Shown in pieces: positions 12,007 through 25,000 of a DNA stretch of 64,000 nucleotides. This stretch comes from Symbiodinium natans (Eukaryota; Sar; Dinophyceae; Suessiales; Symbiodiniaceae): contig CAJNDS010002193.1 in NCBI GenBank assembly GCA_905221605.1, forward strand, positions 10,001 through 74,000, given 5' to 3'. The notes below the pieces were generated by a model that ran no database searches, was not told the DNA's origin, and saw only the letters and a program-made list of their open reading frames with translations. The position numbers and the translations under genes are program-made. How positions within the stretch are numbered: position 1 is the first letter of the stretch; each line of letters opens with the position of its first letter.

Positions 12007-12059
12007 AGCCCTTGAAACTCTCGTAGTAAGAACCTTTGCGCCTTCGAGCCAAGGCCAAG

Positions 12060-12105
12060 ATGTCTTCCACCGGTCGCACCCTGTCCCTGGCCATTGGCGC
12101 CGCAG
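12060..12105 (+). CDS. Gene 2 leader exon 1 (signal peptide start)
   Basis: It encodes MSSTGRTLSLAIGAA plus the first base of a Gly codon. The next intron (12106-12542) starts GACTTT, a GA donor, in phase 1. Gene 3 has a 46-bp counterpart at 38206-38251. Confidence 0.8.
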
Positions 12106-12999
12106 GACTTTGCTTCATGCAGGGGTTTGGAAAACCTTAACGCCCCCAAAGTGCTGAGCCCTTTAAAGAAAATGATCCCTGAAGCCCGTAAGCACGTAAC
12201 GTCTGTCCCCAAGACTCACATGCATCCGGGAGCTTTTATAGATGAGGGTTTCGTGGTGGTGATCCTCAGGCGTTTGGGATCTTCAGGCTTTCAAGAAGGC
12301 CTCCCAACCTGAACCTTGGCCCGCCCCAGAACCCGCAAAGCTGCCCTGAATCCCCCACACCCACAAAACCACGAAACCCGAGAACCCCGCATCCCAGAAG
12401 CCCAAGAATCCCATTTAGGTGTAGGGTTTAGGGTTTAGGGTTTAGGGTTTAGGGTTGAGGGTTTAGGATTTAGGGTTTAGGGTTCAGGGTTTAGGGTTTC
12501 GGGTGTAGGGCTCAAGACCCCAACTCCAAGCCCACGCCGCAGGAGCCGCTGCTTTTTGCAGCCATGCCTTTGTCGCCCCCACAGCGCAGACTAAGAGCCT
12601 CCGAGCTACCCGTGCAGTTGAGGCCGGCAGTGGCTTCGAGGATGTAGGGCAAACGGGGCTCTTGATAATTCTAGGGTGAGGCCAAGAGGAGTCTTTGAAG
12701 AGATGTTAGAGAGAGGCGGAGAGAGAGACAGAGAGAGAGAGAGAGAGATAGAGATAGATAGATCGGTAGATAGATAGATAGATATATATATATTGGTGCA
12801 GTGTCGCCCAGTCCCTCTTCCGTGGTATGGTGCCCCCCTGTGTTGTTTGGGCTGGGTGGGGTTTGGGGTTTAGGGTTTAGGGGTTCAGGGGTTTTGGGGG
12901 TTTAAGGGTTTTGGGGGTTAGGGGTTTAGGGTTTATGGGGGGGGGATACCATGGGATGTTGACACGGCGACACGGCACCATATATACATATATATATAT

Positions 13000-13034
<35 letters not shown>

Positions 13035-16000
13035 TATATATATGTATATATATATACATATATCTCTCTCTCTCTTTCTTTTTCTCTCGCTCTCCCTCTC
13101 CCTCCCTCCCTCCCTCCCTCCCTCTCTCTCTCTCTCTGTCTTTCTTTCTCTCTCTCTCTCTCTCTCTCTCTGTCTCCCTCTCGCGCTCGCTCGCTCGCTC
13201 GCTCCCTGGCTCGCTGGATTTTTCAGGATTCTCGAAGGATATTCGAGGGATGTTAAGGTCATTTTCGAGGATTTCAGATGGGGTTAGCGCATTTCTTCGA
13301 TGCATTTTCATTAGAGGCATGTTGGAGGTCCGGGTTTTGGAGGGTTCTCACCTGATTTTCGATGGATGCTAGGGGAATTTTTGATGGATGCTTATGGATT
13401 TAAGATGGATTTCAGAGGGAGAGTGATTCTAATGGGATTTAGGTGATTGCGAGTGATTCTTTCTTGAGTTTCAGCGGCTCTCCATTCGGACAAGAACCCT
13501 GAACCCTAAACCCTAAACCCTAAACCTAAACCCTAAACCCTAAACCCTAAACCTTAAACCCGAAACCCTAAACCCTAAACCCTAAACCTCTAAAGGCCAC
13601 TGCGCAGATGGCTGACAGGGCCACTGCTGTTAGCAGCAGTGGTAGCAGTGCCCGGATCACAGATGCAGGGTTGTGTACACCTTCAGCCCGAAACCCCTCG
13701 GCTTTGTCTGAGGCGCCCTAAGCACGCAATCCCCGGAGCGCTCAAGGGCTTACTAAAGAATCCCTTCTTGCCCCTTACACTCCCCCTCCCCCCCAACCCT
13801 TTCCGTATGACAAAGGCGAGTTCCGTGTGCAGGGTTTCCGGGGATGGGGCCTTTTTGTGGGGCTTTGCAGGGGCAACTGCTTTAGGATGTCCAGTGGGTT
13901 TAGGGGCGTATGGGTATTTCCTTCCCACAAAAGCCCCCTATTTTCGGAAGCCCCCATTGTTGGTTCAGGGACAAGGTGGCTTTGGGCTTCAGGGACGCTT
14001 CATGGGGGGAGCTGGGGCTCCAGGCAAACTCACCCCCAGCAAGCCTGTATTAACAAAAACGACTCAACCCTCCTAAGCCCTAAGCTCCAAACTGAAAGAC
14101 CTAGCCCGAAACCCGAAACCCGAAACCTAAGCCCGAACAACCCTAAAAAACCCAAGAACCCTAGGCCCTGAGCATTGGTGTCGGCGCCGCGTCAGCAGCG
14201 CTGGCGCTCGGCGCCGCCTCCTCCAAGCGCGCTGGGGGCCCGGAAGTTGTTTTGCCTTCCAGGTGCTACACTAAATCCTAAATGCCCTAAACCCTAAACC
14301 CTGAACCCTGAACCCTAAACCCTACACCTTCAACCCTGAACCCTAAACTCGGCCGCCCCCCTACGTGGGGGGGCCCTTCGACCTCGATGGCACAAGCCGA
14401 CGCCTCCCGCAGCTCGGGGGGTGCAGGTTCTTTTACCCCCCGGACCCCCCTGCCTAAAAAATTGTCATGGGGCCCGGACCTGGGACCCCGCTAGGACCCC
14501 GCACCCGCCAAGACCTCTCTGGTGCTCCCCCGAAACCGACCCTTCCGAGACAGGGTGGTTCTCGGACCCACGAACCCTCTGACACGAAACGTCCTAAAAC
14601 GGAAGAAGTTTTTAGAAGTTGACTGTTGCCTTGAGTTGAGGCCTAAGCCTTAAAAGAAATAGGTTTGGGTGGCTTTGCCGCCTCGGACGGCGTGGGGTGG
14701 GAGAAAAGTGTTAGATGGCCTTCCACAATCGGGCTAAAGCTGCTTTTCGCGCCTCATGAAGCTTTCGAGCTTGTTCCAAAACCTAACCTTCACAGCATCT
14801 ACGCCCTATCAAACCTTAAACACTAAACCCTCAAGCCGAAACCCTAAACCCTACACCCTACACCCTAAACCCTAAACCCTAAACCCTCAACCCTAAACCC
14901 GAAGCCCTAAACCCTAAGCCCTCAACCCTCAACCCCAAACCCCAAACCCTAAACTCTAGACTCTAAACCTTAAACTGGGTTGCAGAAACGCATATTACAA
15001 CCCATAGAGACTGACTTTTCTCCACGCGCAAGTTCTTGTTTAGACGGACCCAGGGTTCAGGTTACCACGCTTTTTTGGAAAGTTAAGCGTGCGTTAGGGT
15101 TTAGGGCTTAAGGTTTAAGGTTTAGGGTTGAGGGTTGAGGGTTTAGGGTTAGGGTATCTCTTGCATCGAGACTTTTGGATTGCCAAGTTTTCATACTTCC
15201 CGATCTCAGGTAAAAGGGTCTCAAGCTGATTTACGGGTCTCACACGCTTCTTCCAGAATCTGTGCCCATATGGAAGTTAAGAAATCATGGTAACTCCACA
15301 CATTCATGACACATTCATGAACAAATTCATGTAACGAGGTTCAAGCAGCTACGGCACAGACTGGGTGAGAGTGTCAGCATTTCCTTAGGCATAACGGAAA
15401 ATGGTTCTACTGGATGTGCTTTTGGGGATGCCACTAAAGGGAATCCTACCTCATATAAGTATCTGATGAATTGTGTTGGGGCTTGTGGGGCTTGAGGGTT
15501 CGCAGGGGTTCAAGGGGTTCAAGGGGTTCAAGGCGCTTAAGGCGTTTATTGCTGCCTGGGCTGAGAGTGTTGGGCTGAGGATGGGGTTTTCCGAAAATAG
15601 AGGTGCCCTTTTTAGGGTTCTTGAATAAGGGTCATAGTTTGGAGTATGCTAGAGGGACCCCTACTGAGAGAAATGCACAATATGGTCGAGGGCTTCTGGC
15701 TTTGGTGCTTGCAGTAAGGCGGCCGACACTTGATCAGAAAGGCATGCAAAGCCCCGTGGCCCACAAACTGCACTTTGAAGGCCCCTCGTAGCCCCACGAT
15801 CTAGTCCCTCTAGGAGGTAGGTTTTGGGTTCTCTCTCTCTCTCTGTCCTTCTTTTCTCGCCTTTCTCTCGCCCTCTCTCTGCTTCTCCTCCCTGCTTTCC
15901 TCCCTTCTCCCTCTGCATCTCTCTGCCGACCCAGGCAAGCAGCTCACAGAGCGTGGTGCGCCCGGCGCAAGCTGAAGGGCCTTGACTCGCTCGGGATCTG

Positions 16001-19000
16001 TGGGTTTGGTTGTCTGAATGAGGCCAGAATTGTAGACTCCGAACTAAGACTTGAAGGTTACCAGACCCTGAAGGACCCAGACAGCTTCATGAGCGAGTCG
16101 CGGCTCCCTCTTAATCGTTGGAGTTCAGATCTTCACTTCCGTGCGTTGAAGGAGTCTTCGGGCTTAGGGTCTCAGCTTGCTAGGCCCAAAACTTGACGCT
16201 CAACCCGGGGTGAAAACAAGGTCGCATGCCATGAGCCTGAGCCCAAAGGATCTCGAGGTTGTAGCGGTTCGGCAGTTCAGGGCTTCTGGGAGTCCATGGC
16301 TCCGAGTTCATAACCATAGACTACCCTAAAACCTAAACCCTAAACCCTGGCAGGTGCTTCAAGGATCTTCATGGTTCGGAGAATTAGGCTTGAGGGCTGC
16401 AGGTCAAGCTTCATAAGGCGAAGCTTCCCAGCTTCCCCCCTTGTTTTTGTCTTTCGGGGTTCAGGGGTTCCGGGGATGGGTTTAGTGGGTTTGGGGGTCT
16501 AGGGGTTGAGGGGTTTTGGGGTTCTAGGGGGGCTAGTGGTTTAGGGGTTTAGGTGATGACTCCCCAATCTGCAGCTTGAAACTGGAGAGGAAGCGTCGAG
16601 GTCGAAACCCAAAACTCTATGCCAGGTTGCTGTGAGGGCGTTTGAGAGCGAGCTGGGGGTGCACCCTGGCCGCATTCGCTGCAGGGTTTGCTCCAGGTTC
16701 CGGTTTCTAAGAGCACCCCGCAACTCTTACATGCTCAAACCCTGAACCCTAAACCCTAAACCCTAAACCCTAAACCCTAAACCCTAAACCCTAAACCCTA
16801 AACCCTAAACCCTAAACCCTAAACCCAAAACCCTAAACCCTAAACCCTAAACCCTAAACCCTAACCGAAACCTGGAGCGCTAAGCCCTAAGCACTCCAAA
16901 AGGGTGGGGGAAGGGTTTTGGTTGGAGGGGGCCAACATCTTGGGCGCCTTTTTGGATCACTGCGTCTGTTGCTTGTTGTTGCTTGTTGTGTGTTGTTTGT
17001 TGGTTGTGCCGGCGTAGACTCCTAAACAGTCTAAGACCACTTCAAGACCCTAAACCCTAGGCCCTAAACCCTAAACCCTAAACCCTAAACCCTAAACCCT
17101 AAACCCTAAACCCTAAACCCTAAACCCTAAACCCTAACCCTAAACCCTAAACCCTAAACCCTAAACCCTAAACCCTAAACCCTGAACCCTGAACCCTGAA
17201 CCCTGAACCCTGAACCCTCAACCCTAAACCCTAAACCCCGAAGGACCACCTCAAGGGCCCCAAAGCCGACCGCCTTTTCGCCAGCATGGAGATGCAAAGC
17301 AACGGGTTTTAGGGTTTAGGGTTTAGGGTTTAGGGTTTAGGGTTCAGGGCACCGAGGGCCGAAACGAGCAGGGACACCCCTCCAATGCAAGCCATGAGAT
17401 AAGGGGTTTAGGGTTTAGGGGGTTTAGAGGGTTTTGGGGGTTTTGGGGGTTTTAGGGGGTTTAGGGGGTTTAGGTGGTTTCGGGGGTTTAGCGGGTTTTA
17501 GGGGGTTTAGGGGGTTTAGGGTGGGGGGTTTAGGGTGTTTAGGGGGTTTAGGGGGTTTAGGGGGTTTAGGGTGTTTAGGGGGTTTAGGGGTTTAGGGGGT
17601 TTAGGGGTTTAGGGGGTTGGGGGGTTTAGGGGGTTTACGGGGTTTAGGGGGTTTAGGGGGTTTAGGGACGAAGCTGCGGTGCAAGTAAACATGTTCTTTG
17701 CACAAGTGGTCAGGCCGGGTAGGAGGGGAATCACAACTGCACTGCCCCTCATGCTCACCCATGCCTACCTACCACTTCTGTGGACCGTGACTGTTGGAGC
17801 CGGACAGGGCTGCCAAGTCACTCCGCGAGGCTAAGTTTTCCTTTGCAACGCCGGAGTGCTGCGAAGAGAGAGGGTTTGGGGTTCTGGGTCAGCTGGGCCG
17901 TTTGTCCAGATTTGTGGGAACACAAAAACATGTTACAAGGCTCCAAGAAGCGCAGCAATCAAGTATGGGCGGTTTGAGGGGCTGTAGACGTTGACCCCAC
18001 AACCTCAACCGCCCTCATTTCATTCAGGCAGGATCCGGTGGGCTTCTGGGATCCCGCTGGGTTCACCGCCGACGGTAGTGTTGAGAACTTCAAGCGCCGC
18101 CGCCAGACCGAGATCAAGCACGGCCGAATTGCAACTTGGATGTGCTGGGGGCTCCTGCAAGATTCCGGGCGCCAGCCCTTTAAACAAAATATTCAGGACC
18201 CTTGCTGTTGTTGCGTTCTCAAAGCCCAAAGCCCAGGCGATGCTTGCGGCAATGGGCTACATTACTCCGGAGCAACTTCGGTTGAACAGCTGCAGTGTTG
18301 ATGGGTTAGGAAGCGTCAGAAAGAGGCCATGAGTTGTGTGACCTTCAATCTTTTGTTGCTGAGACGGGTCTGTTTGCGCTCGAAACATTGCTTTGCACAT
18401 CCGAGGATCACTGGCAAGTTCCCAGGATACCTTTCTCCGTCGGCCGGGTTGAAGTTCGCTGATGTGCCAAATGGTTTGGCAGCGATCTCGAAAGTGCCTG
18501 CCGCAGGATGGGGACAAATCCTTGCCTACATGGCATTCTGCGAGGTTTCTCAGGATCAGTCGGCTGGCACCGCAGCCGCAGCGGGCGACTTCGGCTTCAA
18601 GGTCTTGACCTCCAGCGACCCAGCTGAGAAGACTAAGAAGTTGTCAGCCGAGCTTGCCAACGGCCGCCTCGCAATGATGGCCATCATTGGCATGTTCTTC
18701 CAGGCATCAATGCAGCGCATCACATGTTCTGCATGATTTGCCGCGTGTTCGATCATGCACTCTGTAGACAGTGTTGTCATGTGGAGTCGCCGCCTAATGG
18801 CGCTTTCGCTCGTTGGTTGCCGTTGTGATGAGATCTTGACAAGTTCTTGAAATCGTTGGCCCGTTTGCAGGATGGCCTCACTGGCAGTGCCTGGGGAGAC
18901 TGGGCCAATTACACAGCCTCGCCTCTGCGCGCTTTCGAGAGCGAGCTGGGCGTGCAGGCGCCAGTTGGATTCTGGGATCCTGCAGGATTTACCAAGGACG

Positions 19001-22000
19001 GTGACGCGGACAACTTTGCTCGCCGACGCCAGACGGAGCTAAAGCACGGAAGAATTGCAATGCTCGCAACGATGGGTTATATTACCCCTGAATTCGCCAA
19101 GTGGCCCGGCTACCTTTCCCCAACTTTGGGCATCAAGTTCGCCGATGTGCCGACTGGCCTTGCAGCTATTTCCAAGGTTCCCATCGCAGGCTGGACCCAG
19201 ATGATCCTCTGGGGCGCATACTGCGAGACATCCCAGGACCAGTCCGCCGGCACTCCTGGTGCAGCAGGCGATTTCGGATGGAAGGTTCTCACATCCGATG
19301 ATGCCGAGAAAAAGAAGGCGAAGCTCGCAGCAGAGTTGGCCAACGGAAGGCTGGCGATGATGGCCATCATCGGCATGTTCTTCCAGGCACATGCAAGTGT
19401 TGTGTCGGACATGTCTGTATACGTGCTGCTGCAACTGCAGGCATGGCTCGCTACATGCTGTGATGATGTTCAATTAAACTTGCATGACAATGTAGTTAAC
19501 CACGTGACTGTCAAACGCATTCAGCGAACTCGGCTTGCGAGCCTGACCATAGTTCAACTTTGATGCGATGCCAGCTGGCACTGGCAACATTCTTTGATTT
19601 GATGACTATGCACGCTGCTTTTGGTTCGTCTGATTCAGGCACGTCGGACGTGTAACATGTCGAACAACCACAGCTTAAGTTTCACAAGCGCTTCTGCTCT
19701 TTGGTCATAGGATGGTCTGACCGGAAGCGCCTGGGGTGACTGGGCCAACTACACCGCCTCCCCGCTCCGTGCGTTCGAGAACGAGCTTGGTGTTCAGGAT
19801 CCCGTCGGATTCTGGGATCCCGCTGGGTTCACCGCCGACGGCAGCGTTGAGGACTTCAAGCGCCGCCGCCAGACCGAGATCAAGCACGGCCGAATCGCAA
19901 CTTGGATGTACTTGGGACACGTGAAAGATTCCGAGCATCTCCCCCTTGAACAAGCGTTTCAGGATTCGATCTGTTGTTCGTTAGTGCGTTCTCAATGCCT
20001 AGGCGATGCTTGCGGCAATGGGCTACATTACTCCGGAGCAACTTTGGTTGAAGAGCTGCAGTGTTGATGAGTCAGGAAATGTCAGGAAGAGGCGATGAGG
20101 TATCTGAACTTTTTTCTAGTTTGCTGCATTCATCTTCTTATCGTGCAATGCTGTTGTTTGATGTTGGGTTGTGTCGTCTCGTGAGCTACTGTGTTGCCGC
20201 AACCAAACATTGGTTTGCATGTACGAGGATCACTGGCAAGTTCCCTGGGTACCTCTCTCCGTCTGCCGGCCTGAAATTCGCCGACGTGCCAAACGGCCTT
20301 GCTGCGATCTCGAAAGTTCCCGCCGCAGGTTGGGGACAAATCCTGGCCTACATGGCATTCTGCGAGGTTTCCCAGGATCAGTCGGCTGGCACCGCAGCCG
20401 CAGCGGGCGACTTCGGCTTCAAGGTCTTGACCTCCAGCGACCCAGCTGAGAAGACCAAGAAACTTTCGGCGGAGTTGGCGAACGGAAGGTTGGCAATGAT
20501 GGCCATCATCGGAATGTTCTTCCAGGTGAGGTTTTCGCACGTATCATGCGTGTGTATCTATGCGTGTGCACGTTTGTCATGATGACTTCATGCGACTTGT
20601 TGACCGATGTGTGCATGTGGACATGTTTCTTTCTGCTTGAAACAGGATGGTCTGACCGGAAGCGCCTGGGGTGACTGGGCCAACTACACCGCCTCCCCGC
20701 TCCGTGCGTTCGAGAACGAGCTTGGTGTTCAGGATCCCGTCGGATTTTGGGATCCCGCTGGGTTCACCGCCGACGGCAGCGTTGAGGACTTCAAGCGCCG
20801 CCGCCAGACCGAGATCAAGCACGGCCGAATCGCAACTTGGATGTACTTGGGACACGTGAAAGATTCCGAGCATCTCCCCCTTGAACAAGCGTTTCAGGAT
20901 TCGATCTGTTGTTCGTTAGTGCGTTCTCAATGCCTAGGCGATGCTTGCGGCAATGGGCTACATTACTCCGGAGCAACTTTGGTTGAAGAGCTGCAGTGTT
21001 GATGAGTCAGGAAATGTCAGGAAGAGGCGATGAGGTATCTGAACTTTTTTTCTAGTTTGCTGCATTCATCTTCTTATCGTGCAATGCTGTTGTTTGATGT
21101 TGGGTTGTGTCGTCTCGTGAGCTACTGTGTTGCTGCAACCAAACATTGGTTTGCACGGACGAGGATCACTGGCAAGTTCCCTGGGTACCTCTCTCCGTCT
21201 GCCGGCCTGAAATTCGCCGACGTGCCAAACGGCCTTGCTGCGATCTCGAAAGTTCCCGCCGCAGGTTGGGGACAGATCCTTGCCTACATGGCATTCTGCG
21301 AGGTTTCCCAGGATCAGTCGGCTGGCACCGCAGCCGCAGCGGGCGACTTCGGCTTCAAGGTCTTGACCTCCAGCGACCCAGCTGAGAAGACCAAGAAACT
21401 TTCGGCGGAGTTGGCGAACGGAAGGTTGGCAATGATGGCCATCATCGGAATGTTCTTCCAGGTGAGGTTTTCGCACGTATCATGCGTGTGTATCTATGCG
21501 TGTGCGCGTTTGTCATGATGACTTCATGCGACTTGTTGACCGATGTGTGCATGTGGACATGTTTCTTTTTTCTTTTTGCTTGAAACAGGATGGTCTGACC
21601 GGAAGCGCCTGGGGTGACTGGGCCAACTACACCGCCTCCCCGCTCCGTGCGTTCGAGAACGAGCTTGGTGTTCAGGATCCCGTCGGATTTTGGGATCCCG
21701 CTGGGTTCACCGCCGACGGCAGCGTTGAGGACTTCAAGCGCCGCCGCCAGACCGAGATCAAGCACGGCCGAATCGCAACTTGGATGTACTTGGGGCACGT
21801 GAAAGATTCCGAGCATCTCCCCCTTGAACAAGCGTTTCAGGATTCGATCTGTTGTTCGTTAGTGCGTTCTCAATGCCTAGGCGATGCTTGCGGCAATGGG
21901 CTACATTACTCCGGAGCAACTTTGGTTGAAGAGCTGCAGTGTTGATGAGTCAGGAAATGTCAGGAAGAGGCGATGAGGTATCTGAACTTTTTTCTAGTTT

Positions 22001-25000
22001 GCTGCATTCATTTTCTTATCGTGCAATGCTGTTGTTTGATGTAGGGTTGTGTCGTCTCGTGAGCTACTGTGTTGCTGCAACCAAACATTGGTTTGCACGT
22101 CCGAGGATCACTGGCAAGTTCCCTGGGTACCTCTCTCCGTCTGCCGGCCTGAAATTCGCCGACGTGCCAAACGGCCTTGCTGCGATCTCGAAAGTTCCCG
22201 CCGCAGGTTGGGGACAGATCCTTGCCTACATGGCATTCTGCGAGGTTTCCCAGGATCAGTCGGCTGGCACCGCAGCCGCAGCGGGCGACTTCGGCTTCAA
22301 GGTCTTGACCTCCAGCGACCCAGCTGAGAAGACCAAGAAACTTTCGGCGGAGTTGGCGAACGGAAGGTTGGCAATGATGGCCATCATCGGAATGTTCTTC
22401 CAGGTGAGGTTTTCGCACGTATCATGCGTGTGTATCTATGCGTGTGCACGTTTGTCATGATGACTTCATGCGACTTGTTGACCGATGTGTGCATGTGGAC
22501 ATTTTTCTTTCTGCTTGAAATAGGATGGTCTGACCGGAAGCGCCTGGGGTGACTGGGCCAACTACACCGCCTCCCCGCTCCGTGCGTTCGAGAACGAGCT
22601 TGGTGTTCAGGATCCCGTCGGATTTTGGGATCCCGCTGGGTTCACCGCCGACGGCAGCGTTGAGGACTTCAAGCGCCGCCGCCAGACCGAGATCAAGCAT
22701 GGCCGAATCGCAACTTGGATGTAGTTGGGGCACGTGAAAGATTCCGAGCATCTCCCCCTTGAACAAGCGTTTCAGGATTCGATCTGTTGTTCGTTAGTGC
22801 GTTCTCAATGCCTAGGCGATGCTTGCGGCAATGGGCTACATTACTCCGGAGCAACTTTGGTTGAAGAGCTGCAGTGTTGATGAGTCAGGAAATGTCAGGA
22901 AGAGGCGATGAGGTATCTGAACTTTTTTCTAGTTTGCTGCATTCATTTTCTTATCGTGCAATGCTGTTGTTTGATGTAGGGTTGTGTCGTCTCGTGAGCT
23001 ACTGTGTTGCTGCAACCAAACATTGGTTTGCACGTCCGAGGATCACTGGCAAGTTCCCTGGGTACCTCTCTCCGTCTGCCGGCCTGAAATTCGCCGACGT
23101 GCCAAACGGCCTTGCTGCGATCTCGAAAGTTCCCGCCGCAGGTTGGGGACAGATCCTTGCCTACATGGCATTCTGCGAGGTTTCCCAGGATCAGTCGGCT
23201 GGCACCGCAGCCGCAGCGGGCGACTTCGGCTTCAAGGTCTTGACCTCCAGCGACCCAGCTGAGAAGACCAAGAAACTTTCGGCGGAGTTGGCGAACGGAA
23301 GGTTGGCAATGATGGCCATCATCGGAATGTTCTTCCAGGTGAGGTTTTCGCACGTATCATGCGTGTGTATCTATGCGTGTGCACGTTTGTCATGATGACT
23401 TCATGCGACTTGTTGACCGATGTGTGCATGTGGACATTTTTCTTTCTGCTTGAAATAGGATGGTCTGACCGGAAGCGCCTGGGGTGACTGGGCCAACTAC
23501 ACCGCCTCCCCGCTCCGTGCGTTCGAGAACGAGCTTGGTGTTCAGGATCCCGTCGGATTTTGGGATCCCGCTGGGTTCACCGCCGACGGCAGCGTTGAGG
23601 ACTTCAAGCGCCGCCGCCAGACCGAGATCAAGCATGGCCGAATCGCAACTTGGATGTAGTTGGGGCACGTGAAAGATTCCGAGCATCTCCCCCTTGAACA
23701 AGCGTTTCAGGATTCGATCTGTTGTTCGTTAGTGCGTTCTCAATGCCTAGGCGATGCTTGCGGCAATGGGCTACATTACTCCGGAGCAACTTTGGTTGAA
23801 GAGCTGCAGTGTTGATGAGTCAGGAAATGTCAGGAAGAGGCGATGAGGTATCTGAACTTTTTTCTAGTTTGCTGCATTCATCTTCTTATCGTGCAATGCT
23901 GTTGTTTGATGTTGGGTTGTGTCGTCTCGTGAGCTACTGTGTTGCTGCAACCAAACATTGGTTTGCACGTACGAGGATCACTGGCAAGTTCCCTGGGTAC
24001 CTCTCTCCGTCTGCCGGCCTGAAATTCGCCGACGTGCCAAACGGCCTTGCTGCGATCTCGAAAGTTCCCGCCGCAGGTTGGGGACAAATCCTGGCCTACA
24101 TGGCATTCTGCGAGGTTTCCCAGGATCAGTCGGCTGGCACCGCAGCCGCAGCGGGCGACTTCGGCTTCAAGGTCTTGACCTCCAGCGACCCAGCTGAGAA
24201 GACCAAGAAACTTTCGGCGGAGTTGGCGAACGGAAGGTTGGCAATGATGGCCATCATCGGAATGTTCTTCCAGGTGAGGTTTTCGCACGTATCATGCGTG
24301 TGTATCTATGCGTGTGCACGTTTGTCATGATGACTTCATGCGACTTGTTGACCGATGTGTGCATGTGGACATTTTCTTTCTGCTTGAAACAGGATGGTCT
24401 GACCGGAAGCGCCTGGGGTGACTGGGCCAACTACACCGCCTCCCCGCTCCGTGCGTTCGAGAACGAGCTTGGTGTTCAGGATCCCGTCGGATTCTGGGAT
24501 CCCGCTGGGTTCACCGCCGACGGCAGCGTTGAGGACTTCAAGCGCCGCCGCCAGACCGAGATCAAGCACGGCCGAATCGCAACTTGGATGTACTTGGGGC
24601 ACGTGAAAGATTCCGAGCATCTCCCCCTTGAACAAGCGTTTCAGGATTCGATCTGTTGTTCGTTAGTGCGTTCTCAATGCCTAGGCGATGCTTGCGGCAA
24701 TGGGCTACATTACTCCGGAGCAACTTTGGTTGAAGAGCTGCAGTGTTGATGAGTCAGGAAATGTCAGGAAGAGGCGATGAGGTAGCTGAACTTTTTTCTA
24801 GTTTGCTGCATTCATTTTCTTATCGTGCAATGCTGTTGTTTGATGTTGGGTTGTGTCGTCTCGTGAGCTACTGTGTTGCTGCAACCAAACATTGGTTTGC
24901 ACGTACGAGGATCACTGGCAAGTTCCCTGGGTACCTCTCTCCGTCTGCCGGCCTGAAATTCGCCGACGTGCCAAACGGCCTTGCTGCGATCTCGAAAGTT

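Larger units (their letters stand above)
7368..12059. other. Intergenic spacer between genes 1 and 2
   Basis: I see no convincing gene in this 4.7 kb. It holds decayed CCCTAAA/TTTAGGG-like sequence in both orientations, G-rich tracts, simple repeats and islands of unique sequence. Several islands recur in the same order in the spacer before gene 3: the segment after the stop (7380 and 33106), GAACATGCATATGTATAAGT (7841 and 33521), the segment around CGTCGTGCTTGTACAT (8845 and 35022), and the TGCTTGGTGTGCTCGAGCC segment (10364 and 36909). I see no TATA box, as expected for dinoflagellate genes. Confidence 0.75.

Noticed and set aside
12508-12520. GGCTCAAG-like sequence as a spliced-leader relic
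   Set aside because: Only about 8 bases match the end of the dinoflagellate spliced leader and the preceding TTTT is absent; it is a telomere-repeat variant.
12877-13372. ORFs rich in RERERE or LSLSLS
   Set aside because: They are translations of the CT/GA and TA simple repeats in a leader intron.
13639-14076. 145-codon + strand ORF in leader intron 2 of gene 2
   Set aside because: No recognisable motif, composition like the surrounding decayed repeats, no counterpart seen in the gene 3 intron.
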